Made by a program: the position numbers and the translations under genes. From Bettongia penicillata ogilbyi (taxonomy: Eukaryota; Chordata; Mammalia; Diprotodontia; Potoroidae), in NCBI GenBank assembly GCA_023548195.1, contig JAJHZJ010000251.1:1240001-1304000 (forward strand): DNA of 64,000 bases, in the 5' to 3' direction. Of the stretch, positions 34,258 through 45,315 are shown in pieces; the first letter of the stretch is position 1, and every line of letters begins with the position of its first letter. The notes below the pieces were generated by a model. The model was not told the origin of the DNA. It searched no databases and saw nothing but the letters and a program-made list of their open reading frames with translations.

Positions 34258-35357
34258 TCATTCTTGTGTTTGAAAGTCATATTTTCTTTTCAGCTCTGGT
34301 CTTTTCATCAAGAATGGTTGAAAGTCCTCTGTTTCATTGAAAGAGCATATTTTCCCCTGAAGTATCATATTCAGTTTTTCTGGGTAGGTGATTCTTGGTT
34401 TGAGTCCTAGTTCCTTTGACTTCTGGAATATCCTATTCCACGCCCTTCGATCCCTTAATGTAGAGGCTGCTAGATCTTGAGTTATCCTGATTATATTTCC
34501 ACAATACTGGAATTGTTTCTTTCTAGCTGCTTGCAAGATTTTCTCCTTGACCTCGGAGTTCTGGAATTTGGCCACAATGTTCCTAGGTGTTTCTCTTTTT
34601 GTATCTCTTTCAGGTGGTGATCGATGGATTCTTTCAATACTTATTTTGCCCTCTGGTTGTAGAATATCAGGGCAGTTTTCCTCCATAATTTCATGGAAGA
34701 TGATGTCTAGGCTCTTTTTTTGATCATGGCTTTCAGTTAGTCCCATAATTTTTAAATTGTCTCTCCTGGATCTATTTTCCAGGTCCGTTGTTTTTCCAGT
34801 GAGATATTTCACATTCTCTTCCATTTTTTCATTCTTTGGGTTTTGTTTTGTGATTTCTTGGTTTCTCAGAAGGTCATTAGCCTCCATCTGTTCCATTCTA
34901 ATTTTGAGAGAAGTATTTTCTTCAGTGAGCTTTTGAACCTCTTTTTCCATTTGGCTAATTCTGCTTTTGAAAGCATTCTTCTCCTCATTGGCTTTTTGGA
35001 CCTCTTTTGCCAATTGAGTGAGCTTATTTTTCAAGGTGTTATTTTCTTCAGCATTTTTTGGGTCTCCTTTACCAAGGTATTGACCCGTTTTTCATACTTT
35101 TCTTGCATTTCTCTCACTTCTCTTCCCAGTTTTTCCTCCACCTGTCTAACTTGCTTTTCAAAATCCTTTTTGAGCTCTTCCAAGGCCTGAGCCCACCTGA
35201 CATCCCCCTGGGATGTCTGGGGTCCCAAGGCCCCACCCTCCACATCTTTCCCTGATGGCAAGAATATTTCCTGGTCATCAGAACCGAATGGTGGAAACAT
35301 TTGCACCTGTTCAAAAAAGCTCTCTATAGTCTTATTTTTCTTCCCTTTTCTGGGCAT
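34258..35357 (-). pseudogene. HAL1-C ORF1, intact except one 1-base frameshift
   Basis: An L1-type ORF1 protein of about 366 residues: an RNA-binding chaperone that trimerises. The start at 35357 (MPRKGKKNKTIESFFEQ) is preferred over the upstream Met at 35396, because all copies share MP(R/K)KGKK. An acidic variable segment follows, then a long heptad coiled coil with a KKNKLTQLAKEVQKANEEKN-like part. Next comes the RRM-like part (TDLENRSRRDNLKIMGL, ESHDQKKSLDIIFHEI, ENCPDI), then the C-terminal domain (IVAKFQNSEVKEKIL, SLRDRRAWN-like TLRDRRAWN). The frame shifts at a T run (35054-35059, six T) where copy D has seven (46112-46118). No other break is seen. Confidence 0.85.
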
Positions 35358-36002
35358 TTTCCCAGCCAGTACTTGACTTCTGAGATTCCTGTCCACCCCC
35401 GCCTAGATCTGCCCAGCCAGTGCTTGGGGTCTCAGATTCAAATGGGCTTTCCGCAGCAGCAGCGGCTGCTAATCAGTGTGAGCTTTAGTTCTGGTGCTGG
35501 GGTGGGGGCAGGCCTGCCTCCCAGGCTCAGTTTCCTCAGGGGCTTTATGCAGAAACCCGGAGTCCCGGGCTGCCGCTGCTCCCTCTGCCACTTCCTGCCC
35601 CTGCCTCTACTGCTTCCTGCCCCTGCCTCTGCCTCTGCTGCTTCCTCTCGAGGGGGCCCGAGCTATGGAGACACCCTGCTCCCCTCTCGGCCAGCCCAGA
35701 AGTGTCTCTCACTGACCTGTAGCATCTGTGGGCGGAGGGACTTTCCCGGCTGCCGGAGATTCCGTCCCTGAAGCCTGCTCAGATCTGCTCCTCTGGGGCC
35801 GCAGCCAGGGCAGCACAGGGTGGACTCCACTTTCCAGGTGTGATGGATCCTGGGGATGGCTCTCCAGGGCTCTCTGGAATGGAAATCTCTTCCACTGTGT
35901 TTCTGCACACCCTGCAGTGATCCAGAACTTGTGAAGAGCTCTTCTTACATTAAATCCATGGGCTGTGGGTTTGGAGCTAGCATACGTGAGTCTTTCTACT
36001 CC

Positions 36003-36012
36003 GCCATCTTGA
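36003..36012 (-). promoter_or_regulatory. YY1-like site at HAL1-C 5' end
   Basis: On the element strand the 5' end reads GGGGCAGAGTCAAGATGGC, with AAGATGGC at about +12 to +19. Human L1 carries a YY1 site at nearly the same place, where it sets the transcription start. The role here is inferred from that likeness. Confidence 0.55.
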
Positions 36013-36828
36013 CTCTGCCCCTCTATAATTTGATTTTTAAAGATCTTCAAAGATTCTTTGTGGACAGGTGATCATTTTGTGTAATTCTCTGGGCATTTCT
36101 TTACTTTAAAATCCCCCTCTGAAGATGATCCCGGGTCATCTCTAGTTCCATAATAGGTTTCTATGGTTGGATTCTTTCTTCTTTGCCCTTGCAATTTTTG
36201 TGGTAATAACTTAATTTTTATAATCATCTCTAGCCCTGGGGTAGGGGAGATGGTTGCCTCTTGCCCCAGATCTTCAGTTGTCCCCTCTGAGCTTGGAACC
36301 ACAGCCAAACCTCCAACCTCCAGAAAGTGCCCACAGCCAGGGGCTTTCTATGCCACTGCTTCTGTACTCACCTGGTGGGTGCTGGTTTCTTCCCAACACT
36401 GCGCCCCCTGCACCCCCTCCCCACCCACAGCACAGCTGGGTCTGGTGTTCCTTGTCAGCAGAGACTCCCTCAATCTTCCTGGGCTCAAACACTCAACTCC
36501 CCTCACCATCCACACTATACAGAGTGTAAAAGTTCTTGTGACTGGGGCAGAAGCAGCCCCTCAAACAAACTCACTCCTGGGCTTGCCACTTGTTGTGCAA
36601 GCAGACCCTAACCTGGAGGTGTTTACTCTTCACAAACACCAAACCTCATCCTAGGATTTTTCTTCTAATCTTCTCAAATTGCCCCCCAAAGACTTCTGTT
36701 GTGCCCCCTTCTTATTTATTTTTACCCACACTTTGTTTGCCCTAAGGTACTATTTTATCTCTTTTGTGGGGGGAAATCTTGAGAGTTTGGTATTTTCTGA
36801 CCTACTCTGCCATCTTCCCAGAATCCTC

Positions 36829-37623
36829 TTCTATTCATCTGAGTTTATGGAAGAAATTCAAGCAAGAAAAGTATAGTATGGTGCATACTGTAAAATGAAC
36901 TTAGTTTCAAAGGTAAGTTATATCTGAAAGTATTTCTTCTTCATCGACTCCAAACCTTGGGAGTTTGCTAGTTATTGTCAAGCCCATGAAGATATGAATA
37001 TAAAAGCAACTATTTATAAATTGAAGACCCTAAAAGTTGTCTAGTCTAATGCCCTCATTTTTTAGGTGAGAAAAAAATACAAGGTAAAGAAATCATAAAC
37101 AAGGAAGAATGCATATGGATCTCTCCAGGAATACCCCAGTGTGCCATCAGCCTTCTCACCACAGTAGGGCTGACTGAAATCCAGAACCCACCAGGGATGA
37201 ATCCAGCTTTCCTAGTCCAAAGAATCTTCTTGTTATAATGAATGTTGCTGTTATGCTGGCTTCTTTCAGTCTTCTCTTACTTCCCTTCTGCTGCTTCAAC
37301 AGAGTTGTGGAACAGGAAGAATTAGTAAGCGTGACTAGCCACATCTGTAGTCATCCTATAGTCTGGGGCCATTTCCAAAGCTATTTCAGACTATCTTCAC
37401 AGGCTTGTTCCACTGACACTTGGAAGTGTCTTGAGATCAGGTGGCCTATCCATTCCCTTCCTTCCCACTTCAAACAAGTTCCAAATGTTCCCCTGGAATG
37501 TAATCTCTTGCTTCAGAGGGAAAATTCTCTGGCTACTTTGTTTTCCATGCTGTCTAGGCATAGATTACTGGTTGGTAGGAGTAAGGAAATCATAAGAGTT
37601 ATATTTTAAAAGGGCCCTCAGGA
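36829..37623. other. Mostly unassigned; weak MIR-like piece at 37020-37090
   Basis: AAGTTGTCTAGTCTAATGCCC followed by TTTTTTAGGTGAG is a weak match to an antisense MIR/L3-type relic. The 123-codon plus-strand frame 37238-37609 matches no family that I know. Confidence 0.35.
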
Positions 37624-37634
37624 AATCAATTCTT

Positions 37635-39292
37635 TTAAAATGTTTTTTTCTTACTTAATATTTTATTTTTCCAAATTACATGTAAAAACAATTTAAACTT
37701 TCTTTTTTAAAATTTAAGTTCCAAATTCTCTCCTTCCATCTCATCACTCTCCTCCCCATTGAGAATGCAAGCAGTTTGACATAAGTTATATTTGTACAAT
37801 CATGCAAAACACATTTCTACATGTTTCATTGTGTGAAAGAAAACCTAGACAAAAGAAGACAAGAAAAATAAAGTAAAGAAAAAATATCTTTCATCTGAAG
37901 TCAGGATTTACCAGTTCTTTCTCTGGAGTTGGGCAGTACTTTTCATCACAAGTCCTACAGAATTGAGTTGGATCATTGTATTGCCAACAGTATCTAAGTT
38001 ATTCATAGTAGATCATCATAGAATATTGCTATTACTATGTACAATGTCCTCCTGGTTCTGTTAGTTTCACTTTGCATCAGTTCATGCAAATCTTTCCACA
38101 TTTTTCTGAGAGCATTCTGTTCATCGTTTCTCAAAGCATAATAGTATTTCATCACAATCTTATACAATAACTTGTTTGATCATTCCTCAGTTGATGGACA
38201 TTCCCTCAATTTCCAATTCTTTGTCACCACTAAAAAAAACTACTATAATTTTTTTTTACGCATAGGTCCTTTTCCTTGTTATTTTTTTTTAATTTCTTAG
38301 GGCTATAGAAGTAGTAGTGATATTGCTTGGTCAAAGTGTATGTATGGTTTTATAAACTTTTGGTTATAGTTCCAAATTACTCTTCAAGTTTTTGAATCAG
38401 TATACATCTTCACAAATAGTACATTAGTGTTTTAATTTTCCCACATCTCCTTCAACATTTGCCATTCTTCTTTTCTGTCATGTTAGTCAGTCTAACGAGT
38501 GTGAGGTAGTAGATCAGGGTTGTTTTAATTTGTACTTCTCTCTTGAATTTCTTTGTGACTAGACAGCTTTGATTACTTTGTCAAAAGCTGTCTGTTCATA
38601 TTCTTTGACTCATTTGCCAATTGAGAAATGACTTATATTTCTATAAATTTGACTCAGTTTTCTATAGTGAGAAATGAAATCCTTACCAGAGAAGCTCACT
38701 GGGATTTTTTTTTTTCACAGTAATGGTTGCCAACTATGTATTTTCCTCCATTCTATTTTCCTCCTGTTTATCCTACTCTCTTCTTTTACATTGTCCATTC
38801 TCTAGAGTTTTACTTCTCCAAATTGCCCTCCCTTCTATCAGTTACCCCTTTTCTTATCCTTTTCCTTCTTAGTTTCCCGTAGAGTAAGATGGATTTCTGC
38901 ACCCAATGGAATGTGTATATTTTTACCATTTTGAGGCAATTCCAATGAGAGTAAGGTGCATGGGCCCTCCTTCTTGCTTCCCACATTTACCCCTCCACTA
39001 CAAAATCTCTTTCAGGCCTCTTTTATGTCAGATCATTTATCCCATCCTGCTTCTCCCTTTCCCCTTCTCCTAGTGCATTCTTCTTTCTCATCTCTTAATT
39101 TTATCTTTTCTTTTTAAGTAATCATAGCATCATGTTCAACTCACACCTCTGCTTTCTGTCTATGGCATTTCTTCTAACTACCCTAATAGTGACAAAAACT
39201 TTAGGAGTTATAAATATAATTTTCCCATGTAAGAACACAAATAGTCTAGCCTTGTTGAATCCCTTATGATTTCTCTTTTCTGTTTATCAGGT
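37635..39292 (-). mobile_element. Chimeric insertion: HAL1 spacer joined to L1 ORF2/3' end
   Basis: One insertion bounded by a perfect 11-bp duplication, AATCAATTCTT, at 37624-37634 and 39293-39303. Read on the minus strand, it begins with about 550 bases of HAL1-type spacer (39292 to about 38745, the region just after ORF1). It then continues with L1 ORF2 C-terminal sequence and the L1 3' UTR (about 38715-37640). The join is near 38715-38745, where a T run lies. It is 5'-truncated. Either a template switch between L1 and HAL1 RNA or an ORF2-deleted L1 lineage explains it. Confidence 0.75.
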
Positions 39293-39303
39293 AATCAATT
39301 CTT

Positions 39304-40675
39304 AAACTCCACAACTGGAAGTCATATTAGTGAGATGAGGGAAAGATAACTCATTTAGAATGATTTGCTTTTTAGTTAAAGAAGGTAAGGCTAAAAAGAT
39401 TGTTTTGTATTTTAGAGTAAGTGAAAGATTTTGATTAAAAGGAATCATTTATAAAGTCTCTATTTTTTAAAGGTTTAGATGTCCCTTTTGAAAAAATTAG
39501 ATGTTTTAGTTTATTTAGTTTGATGAATTAAAAGTGTATTCAATAAAATACTGCTAAAAAAAGGAACAAAAATCCCCAGGGCACATGCTAATGGAATGAA
39601 TTCTGTATTCTCATGGAAGTAACTTGTCAAAGTTAAATAGTAAGTAATTGGAAGGGCTGAGATCAAAATCCCTGACTCCAGATTCTATCTTCTTTCTATA
39701 GTTGGGTTACTCTGGGACATGATGATACATGGTGGTAACAACTGGTGATTAGGGGGTTAACTTGTCTAAACCTGGCCTACGCTGGCTACATCTTCATTTA
39801 TAGAAATCACCTGTGATGGGCTCCATTTGGGTAGAAATTGCTATGGAAGAAGCACAAGGATAAAAGAAGGTAAGATTGTGGGACCTAGGACTGGAGTTAA
39901 TCCTTTGTGACTTCAGCTAATTGAACTTCCTGGTCTTATAAAATGACTTAGAATATTAAAGTTTTAGAAGGCCATACTAGTTTCCAACCTTAAATCATCC
40001 AGGGCCTCATTGCAAGAGTAGCTGCATGCCAATTTTCAAATCTATGCAGGTAGCAGTGAGGTGAGAGGCCAAAGAACCACACTTCTACCAGTGGTCATTT
40101 CCTCCCTTGGACTGCCTTTCAACTACTTTCTCTGGGAATGGTGTGTTGGCAAATAGAAAGCAAAGAACTGTAGTTATCTGATCTAGCTATAACAAAACAG
40201 TTCCCAAATTCTTCAGAGTCAAGCAAGATTTAATACACACCCTTTTCCTCAATTGATAAAAAACTATTTTGAAAAGTCAACCCCAAAAGCGATACAGGCA
40301 GGGTTTGTTTGTTTGTTTTTTAATTTTTAACATTATTTCAACATGATTAGAAATAGTTCCAGCGTGGGATAGAAATGGAAGCTCTGATAAGCTCTGGTTA
40401 CTTCAGATATTTAATATGCAAAATACTTGTTCTGAACACTGTATTTTTGCTTTTGTGCATCCCACAGTGTGCATGGTTTTCACCGGTGACAATGAACAAT
40501 TACTCCCATCCTGGCAAACTAAATGACAATTTGCTTTAGCTTTTGTGGGTCATGGCTTGATGTGTATAGGGCAAAGAAAGGGAGGAAGAGTTCATGGGTA
40601 AGTGAATCATTGTATTGGACAGGAATAAGTCTTTGATTAATATTGAATCAAATCTACAAGAGAGAATAAAATAGC
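39304..40675. other. Mostly unassigned; antisense SINE fragment at 39620-39705
   Basis: AAGTAATTGGAAGGGCTGAG and CCCTGACTCCAGATTCTATC are the antisense SINE core. The rest has no recognisable feature. Confidence 0.45.
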
Positions 40676-40885
40676 TGAAATTTGCATAGCGCCTTTTGGT
40701 TTACAAAGATATTCTCACACATTATCTCCTTTGTTTCCCACAGTAGACCCTGAGAAGCAAGTGTTGCAAGAATTTATTTCTCTCTTTCACAAATAAGGAA
40801 ACTGAGACGTGAAATACGAAAGTGATTTGCCCAAGGTCATGCAGCAAGTAAATAGAAGAGTCAAGAATATAACCAGGTATCTTAA
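40676..40885 (-). repeat. MIR-type SINE, antisense
   Basis: Landmarks are ATTTGCATAGCGCCTTTTGG, TCACACATTATCTCCTTTG, CAAATAAGGAAACTGAGACG, AAGTGATTTGCCCAAGGTCATGCAG and TAAATAGAAGAGTCAAG. The order is complete from tail to core. Confidence 0.8.
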
Positions 40886-41459
40886 TCCAAATTCAGTGTT
40901 CTTTCCTGTTCATCAGATGCCATTCTTATTTTCTGTAGAATGGTTTCATTTTATCTTTTGTTCCCTTGGTTGTTACTTTAAAAAAGTCTTACAAAAATAC
41001 AACACTTCTCTCTAGTGAAATAAAGGAAGTATTCATGCTGAGAAATGCTGCAAAACACAAACCAAAACAACACCTCCACCCCAGACACTCACAAACTAAA
41101 CCAAACAAAAATCTCCTTTAGTTGCTTACATTAAGCCTCATATACACTGACTTCCAGGTGTATTTTAGTTAGTTCCCAAAATGCATATCAATAATAGTAC
41201 CACTAAATATCACTTTCAAATCCTTTTAAAAATCAAATTGCATTTGTTATAGAAATGACCACAGAATTGCTTATTTATCTCTAAAAGTGCTAGAATATAT
41301 ATGGGGGAGGGTGTCCTCATTATTCAATATTCTTTATCCAAGTTTTTATAGTTATAATGTTTATTCTGTTTTGATGGGAGTCTGTGATTTCCTCTTTCAG
41401 GAGAGATCTACAAATGTTGGGCACCTTACACTCTTAGAGCATAATCTGGACCACTAAGA
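40886..41459. other. No recognisable feature
   Basis: Unassigned AT-rich DNA. Confidence 0.4.
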
Positions 41460-41580
41460 TTAAATTCTTTCCCACAGTCACAGACCACTAAGTGTCAGAG
41501 AGGAGATTTGAACTAATTTTTTCCTGATTCTCAGACTGACTTTCTATCTTATATATACCATACTGTCTTCCTGTGAGGTT
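41460..41580 (-). repeat. SINE fragment, antisense
   Basis: CACAGTCACAGACCACTAAGTGTCAGAGAGGAG, TTTGAACTAA and the head remnant with CATACTGTCTTCC are an antisense marsupial or MIR-type SINE. Confidence 0.6.
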
Positions 41581-41717
41581 GCATGGGGAAACAAGTTGTC
41601 AGAACATGGCATTTTTCACTGATGTTGTAACCAGTTATTAAAATTAGTCCCTACTCAAATACCCCTCCCTGTTTAACTGCAGTTTCTGTCCTGTGTATCG
41701 CTAACCTTTGAGTCAAT

Positions 41718-42014
41718 GTGTTTGTAGGTAAGACTTTTGCTGATTTTTATGGGTTCTTCAAGGAGAATAGTATAAATACCAAAGGATTAAGCTCTAGATC
41801 TTTGGAAAAAATTGATGAAGCCCTTGAACATTTTTACAATGGCTATCTTTATATTTGTACTATGGAAGTCAAATGTGAGGTGGAGGCACTATCATATTGT
41901 CTTACAATTTTCTTGGAAAAAAACATACCTCAAATGCCTTCCACACTTGGTTTAATTCTTTGTTCTAAAAATAAGTCTGGTTGTAATTGCAGCCTAAGCT
42001 TTATTAAAAGATGA
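41718..42014 (+). other. Unassigned 98-codon frame
   Basis: A frame of 98 codons with even composition and no overlap with a repeat that I can name. It contains GKTFADFYGFFKE, LEKIDEALEHFYNGY and several cysteines near the end. I recognise no family. The in-frame Met follows TGTTTGTAG, which could serve as a splice acceptor, so an exon cannot be excluded. No donor or second exon is evident. Confidence 0.2.
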
Positions 42015-42234
42015 GATGAAATAATTTTATTTTCATAGTTTTTAGTTTCATTTTTTAAGATGAAGTTCCAATCAAACCTTTCTTTTTCTACTATTCATTG
42101 AAAAAGAACAGGTCCCATTTAAAAAAAAAAAATGGATTCATTGGCAGTGGTCTTTTCCTGTACAAATTACTCTTAAGAAATGAGGATGATATCAATTATG
42201 AGCATAGCTTTAGGACTGGAAAGAAATCTTTTTA

Positions 42235-42300
42235 TTAGATGAGGAAACAGGCCAAGTGAGGCAAAATAACAAGCAGGAGCAGAATTTGAACCCAATTTTT
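42235..42300 (-). repeat. MIR-type SINE fragment, antisense
   Basis: GATGAGGAAACAGGCCAAGTGAGG followed by GCAGAATTTGAACCCA. Confidence 0.55.
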
Positions 42301-42334
42301 ATATAACTAACTTATTGTTATATAACTTTAACTT

Positions 42335-42695
42335 ATTTTTAGTTTTCAACTTCACTTATATAAGATTCTGAGTTTTGAGTTTTCTCTGCCACTTTCTCCT
42401 CCCCCTTCCCCAAAATAGTGTGCAGTCTGATATAGGTTCTACTTACCCATTCATAGTAAACATTTTCATATTAATGATGTAAAGAAGAATCAATCCTAAT
42501 GGGAGGAACCATGGGAAAGAAGAAACAAAATAAAAGAACAAAATAAAAGGAAAGCTAATAGTAGACCTCCATTTGCATTCAGACTCCCAAGTTGTTTTCT
42601 CTGGATGTGGATAGCATTTTCCAACATGAGTCTTTTGGAGTTGTCTTACATCCTTGCATTGCTGAGGAGAGTTGTCTATCAATGTCAGTAATTGA
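42335..42695 (-). mobile_element. L1 3' UTR fragment, antisense
   Basis: L1 3' end in antisense. It has the tract at 42385-42410, GTGCAGTCTGATATAGGTTC, GATGTAAAGAAGAATCAATCC, TTTTCTCTGGATGTGGATAGC and CATGAGTCTTTTGGAGTTGTC. It ends before any ORF2 sequence. The same landmark order is seen at 57130-57480 and 63300-63700. Confidence 0.75.
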
Positions 42696-42727
42696 ACATG
42701 GGTTCATACATATGGAATATATAGAAT

Positions 42728-43080
42728 AATTATTATTTCCCCTTCAGAATCAGAGACTCAAAGATGCCCTAGAGGCTCTATGTTTAGATTGTACTTGAAC
42801 AAGAATTCTATCTACAATATTCCCCAAAAAGTAATCATTCATCCTCTGTTTGAAGACTTAGTGATAAGAAGCCACTAAGGTTAGTACATTTCACATTTAG
42901 AGTTCTAGTTGTTAAGCATTTCTTCCCTTTGAGATAAAATTTACTTTTCTGCAACTTTCACCCATTTCTTTTAATTTTACTCTCTGTGACCAAGCAAATG
43001 GAGTTTAATCCACTAAAAAAATCTCTATCACTTGGTACATGTATATAGGTATGATGACTGTACATAAGACTCATGTTTAT
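42728..43080 (+). repeat. Ancient interspersed repeat, family unnamed (copy 2)
   Basis: Shares ordered landmarks with 13096-13385: CATCCTCTGTTTGAAGAC, a GTTAAGCATTTCTTCCC part and CTGCAACTTTCACCCATTTCTTTTAATT. It is longer than copy 1 but equally diverged. Confidence 0.45.
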
Positions 43081-43124
43081 TTCACTGGAATTAGACTCAA
43101 AATTCTTTTGTTGTTAGTGATTAT

Positions 43125-43345
43125 AACATTATGGAATAGTGGGTAGATAGCTAACCTTGAAGCCAGGAAGACCTGGGTTGAAGTCCTACCTTTGACACAT
43201 CCCAGTTGTAATTCTGGGCAAATTACTTGAGTTCCAAGAGTTGCAGGAAACTCTCTAAGGCTCTAAGTTGAAAATAAGGTTCTGATCTGTTTTGGTAAAG
43301 GAATTTCCTCACTTAGGAGTTCTCTTTACTCATAAAATCCAGTTT
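43125..43345 (+). repeat. tRNA-derived marsupial SINE
   Basis: GTGGGTAGATAGCTAACCTTG, AGCCAGGAAGACCTGGGTTG, GGGCAAATTACTTGAG, GGAAACTCTCTAAGGCTCTAAG and TTCTCTTTACTCATAAAATCC. Same type as 11750-11965, with a better preserved head. Confidence 0.75.
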
Positions 43346-45084
43346 CTATCCTAACCTCATGAATGATTAAAAAGTTTAGTAGTTACTGCTTCGCTTGTCC
43401 ATCATGTTGATGGTTATATTTGTAATTTTAGGCAATTTCTTGGTTAGGAACGCATCACTTGTTTGTATTTTCCTGAAAAGATCCTGTATGAAGACTTTAT
43501 CTCCTCAAATACTCTTTCCTATTTTTTTTTTAGATTAAAACCTAAGGAGCTGTTCAAGTACTTTTTTCTTTTTTTTTTCTATTCATATTTCAAATCTTTT
43601 CTTTTTACTGTTTATTTACTTATTTTTAGTTTTTAACATTCATTTACATAAAATTTTGAGTTCCAAATTTACTCCCCATCTGTCTCCTACCCCAACCCAT
43701 AACACCTTGCATTCTGATTACCCCTTCCCTCAATATGCTCTCCCTTCTATCACACCTCTCCCTTCCCTTATCCCCATTGTCTCTCTTTTCTTGTAGGGCA
43801 AGATAGATTTCTATACCCCATTACCTGTATTTCTTGTTTCCCAGTTGTATGCAAAAATAATTCTCAACATTCATTCCTAAAACTTTGAGTTCCAACTTAT
43901 CTCCCTTCCTCTCTCCCCACCCATCCCCACTGAACAACTCAATACAGGCTATATATGGGTAGTTTTGCAAAAGACTTCCATAATAGTCATGTTGTGTAAG
44001 ACTGTATATCCCTCCATCTTATCCTGCCCCCATTTATTCTATTCTCTCTTTTGACCTTTTCCCTCCCCAAAAATATTTACTTCTAATTACTCCCCCCTCC
44101 CATTTGCCCTGCCTTCTATCATCTCTTTCACCTACTTGACCCCATCTTCCCTACTTTAATGTACTGTATGATAGATTTTTATACCAAATTGAGTGAATAT
44201 GTTATTCCCTCCTTAAGCCAAATGTGAAGAGACTAAGCTTCACTTTTTCCCTCTTTTTTTAATCTTAATATAAATTTATTTGACTTTTTACATTCATTTT
44301 CACAAAATTTTGGGTTCCAAATTTTCTCCCAATTTATCCGCTCCCCCACCCCAATACACCGAGCATTCTAATTTTCCCTATTACCAATCTGTCCTCTCTT
44401 CTATCATCCCTCCCTTCCCTTGTCCCCATCTTCTCTTTTGACCTGTAGGGCCAGATGGCTTTCTATTCCCCATTAACCGTATTTCTTATTTCCTAGTAGC
44501 AAGAACAATACTAAACAGTTGTTCCTACCACTTTTGAGTTCCAAATTCTCCCCATCACTCCCTCCCCACCATCTCCCTTTGGAAAGGCAGGCAATTCAAT
44601 ATAGACCCTATCTGTGTAGTTTTGTAAATGACTTCGATAATAGTCATGATGTGTAAGACTAACTGTATTTCCCTCCATCCTATCTTGATCCCCATTGTTT
44701 CTATTCTGTCTTTTGATCCTGTCTGTCCGCAAGAGTTGGCTTCAAATTGCTCCCTCCTCCTGTTGCCCTCCCTCCCATCATCCCCCCCACACTGCTTATC
44801 TCCTTCTCCCCCACTTTCCTGTATTGTAAGATAGGTTTTCATACCAAAATGAGTGTGCATTTTATTCCTTCCTTTAGTTGAGTGTTATGGGAGTAAACTT
44901 CATGTTTTTCTCTCAGCTCTCCTCTTTTTCTCTCCACTAAAAAGTCTCCTGCTTGTCTCCTGAATGAGAGATAATTTACCCCATTCCATTTCACCCTCTC
45001 TCCTCCCACTATATTTCTCTCTCACCATTTACCTCAATTTCTTTTAAGATATGGTCCCATTCTATTCAATTCATTCTGTGCTTT

Positions 45085-45183
45085 CTGTCTCTGTATGTGC
45101 ATGCATGTGTGTATCTGTGTGTGTGCACATGTGTACATGTGTATGCATGTGTGTGTGCGTGTGTGTGTATGTGTGTGTGTGGT
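45085..45183. repeat. TG/CA microsatellite in HAL1-D
   Basis: Imperfect TG tract with GCATG and GTACATG interruptions, between the ORF1 stop and the inner 3' terminus. Confidence 0.85.
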
Positions 45184-45315
45184 CCCACCAACTCCCCAGA
45201 TACTGAAAAGTTTTAAGAGTTACAAATATTGTCTTTCCATGTAGGAATGTAAACAGTTCATCTTTGGTGAGTCCCTTATAACTTCTCTTTGTTGTTTACT
45301 TTTTCATGCTTCTTC

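Larger units (their letters stand above)
33228..36021 (-). mobile_element. HAL1 copy C, full length, inserted in copy B
   Basis: Complete from the 5' end (36021) to the A-rich 3' end (AAATAAATAAATA on the minus strand, from about 33228). The order is a G+C-rich 5' UTR (35360-36021), ORF1 (34258-35357), a spacer with a CA microsatellite, an inner L1-like 3' terminus (about 33490-33600) and the final terminus (about 33240-33270). It has no ORF2. A 17-bp duplication with one mismatch flanks it: TCTATCATTTGATTTTT at 33211-33227 and TCTATAATTTGATTTTT at 36022-36038. With copy D it forms the younger subfamily, judged by the well preserved ORF1. Confidence 0.88.
32739..36308 (-). pseudogene. HAL1-B ORF1 pseudogene, split by copy C
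   Basis: The N-terminal piece at 36072-36308 reads RRKNPTIETYYG and DPGSSSEGDF, equivalent to the KKNKTIESYF start of the other copies. The C-terminal piece at 32739-33008 includes ITESYDQKKNLDTIIQEMVH and NCPKES, equivalent to the ESHDQKKSLDIIFHEI..ENCP region. Copy C (33228-36021) sits between them. Reading frames are broken in both pieces. Confidence 0.7.
31545..36828 (-). mobile_element. HAL1-like copy B, interrupted twice
   Basis: An older ORF1-bearing element in antisense. Its 5' end (GCCATCTTCC at 36809-36818 on the plus strand) and ORF1 N-terminus lie right of copy C. The rest of ORF1 (32739-33210) and the 3' region (31545-32738) lie left of it. Removing copy C and the SINE at 31950-32247 leaves about 2.2 kb with no ORF2, so it is HAL1-like. 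The sequence differs clearly from copies A, C, D and E and represents another subfamily. The ends are approximate. Confidence 0.65.

Noticed and set aside
34843..35255. Plus-strand Phe/Leu-rich frames that look like membrane proteins
   Set aside because: They are the antisense of the Lys/Glu-rich coiled coil of HAL1 ORF1; the same artefact appears at 45895-46359.
35301..36654. Plus-strand frames of 91-163 codons over HAL1 C/B 5' UTRs
   Set aside because: They are antisense to G+C-rich 5' UTRs, where stops are rare. Similar frames recur over copy D (46497-47176) for the same reason.
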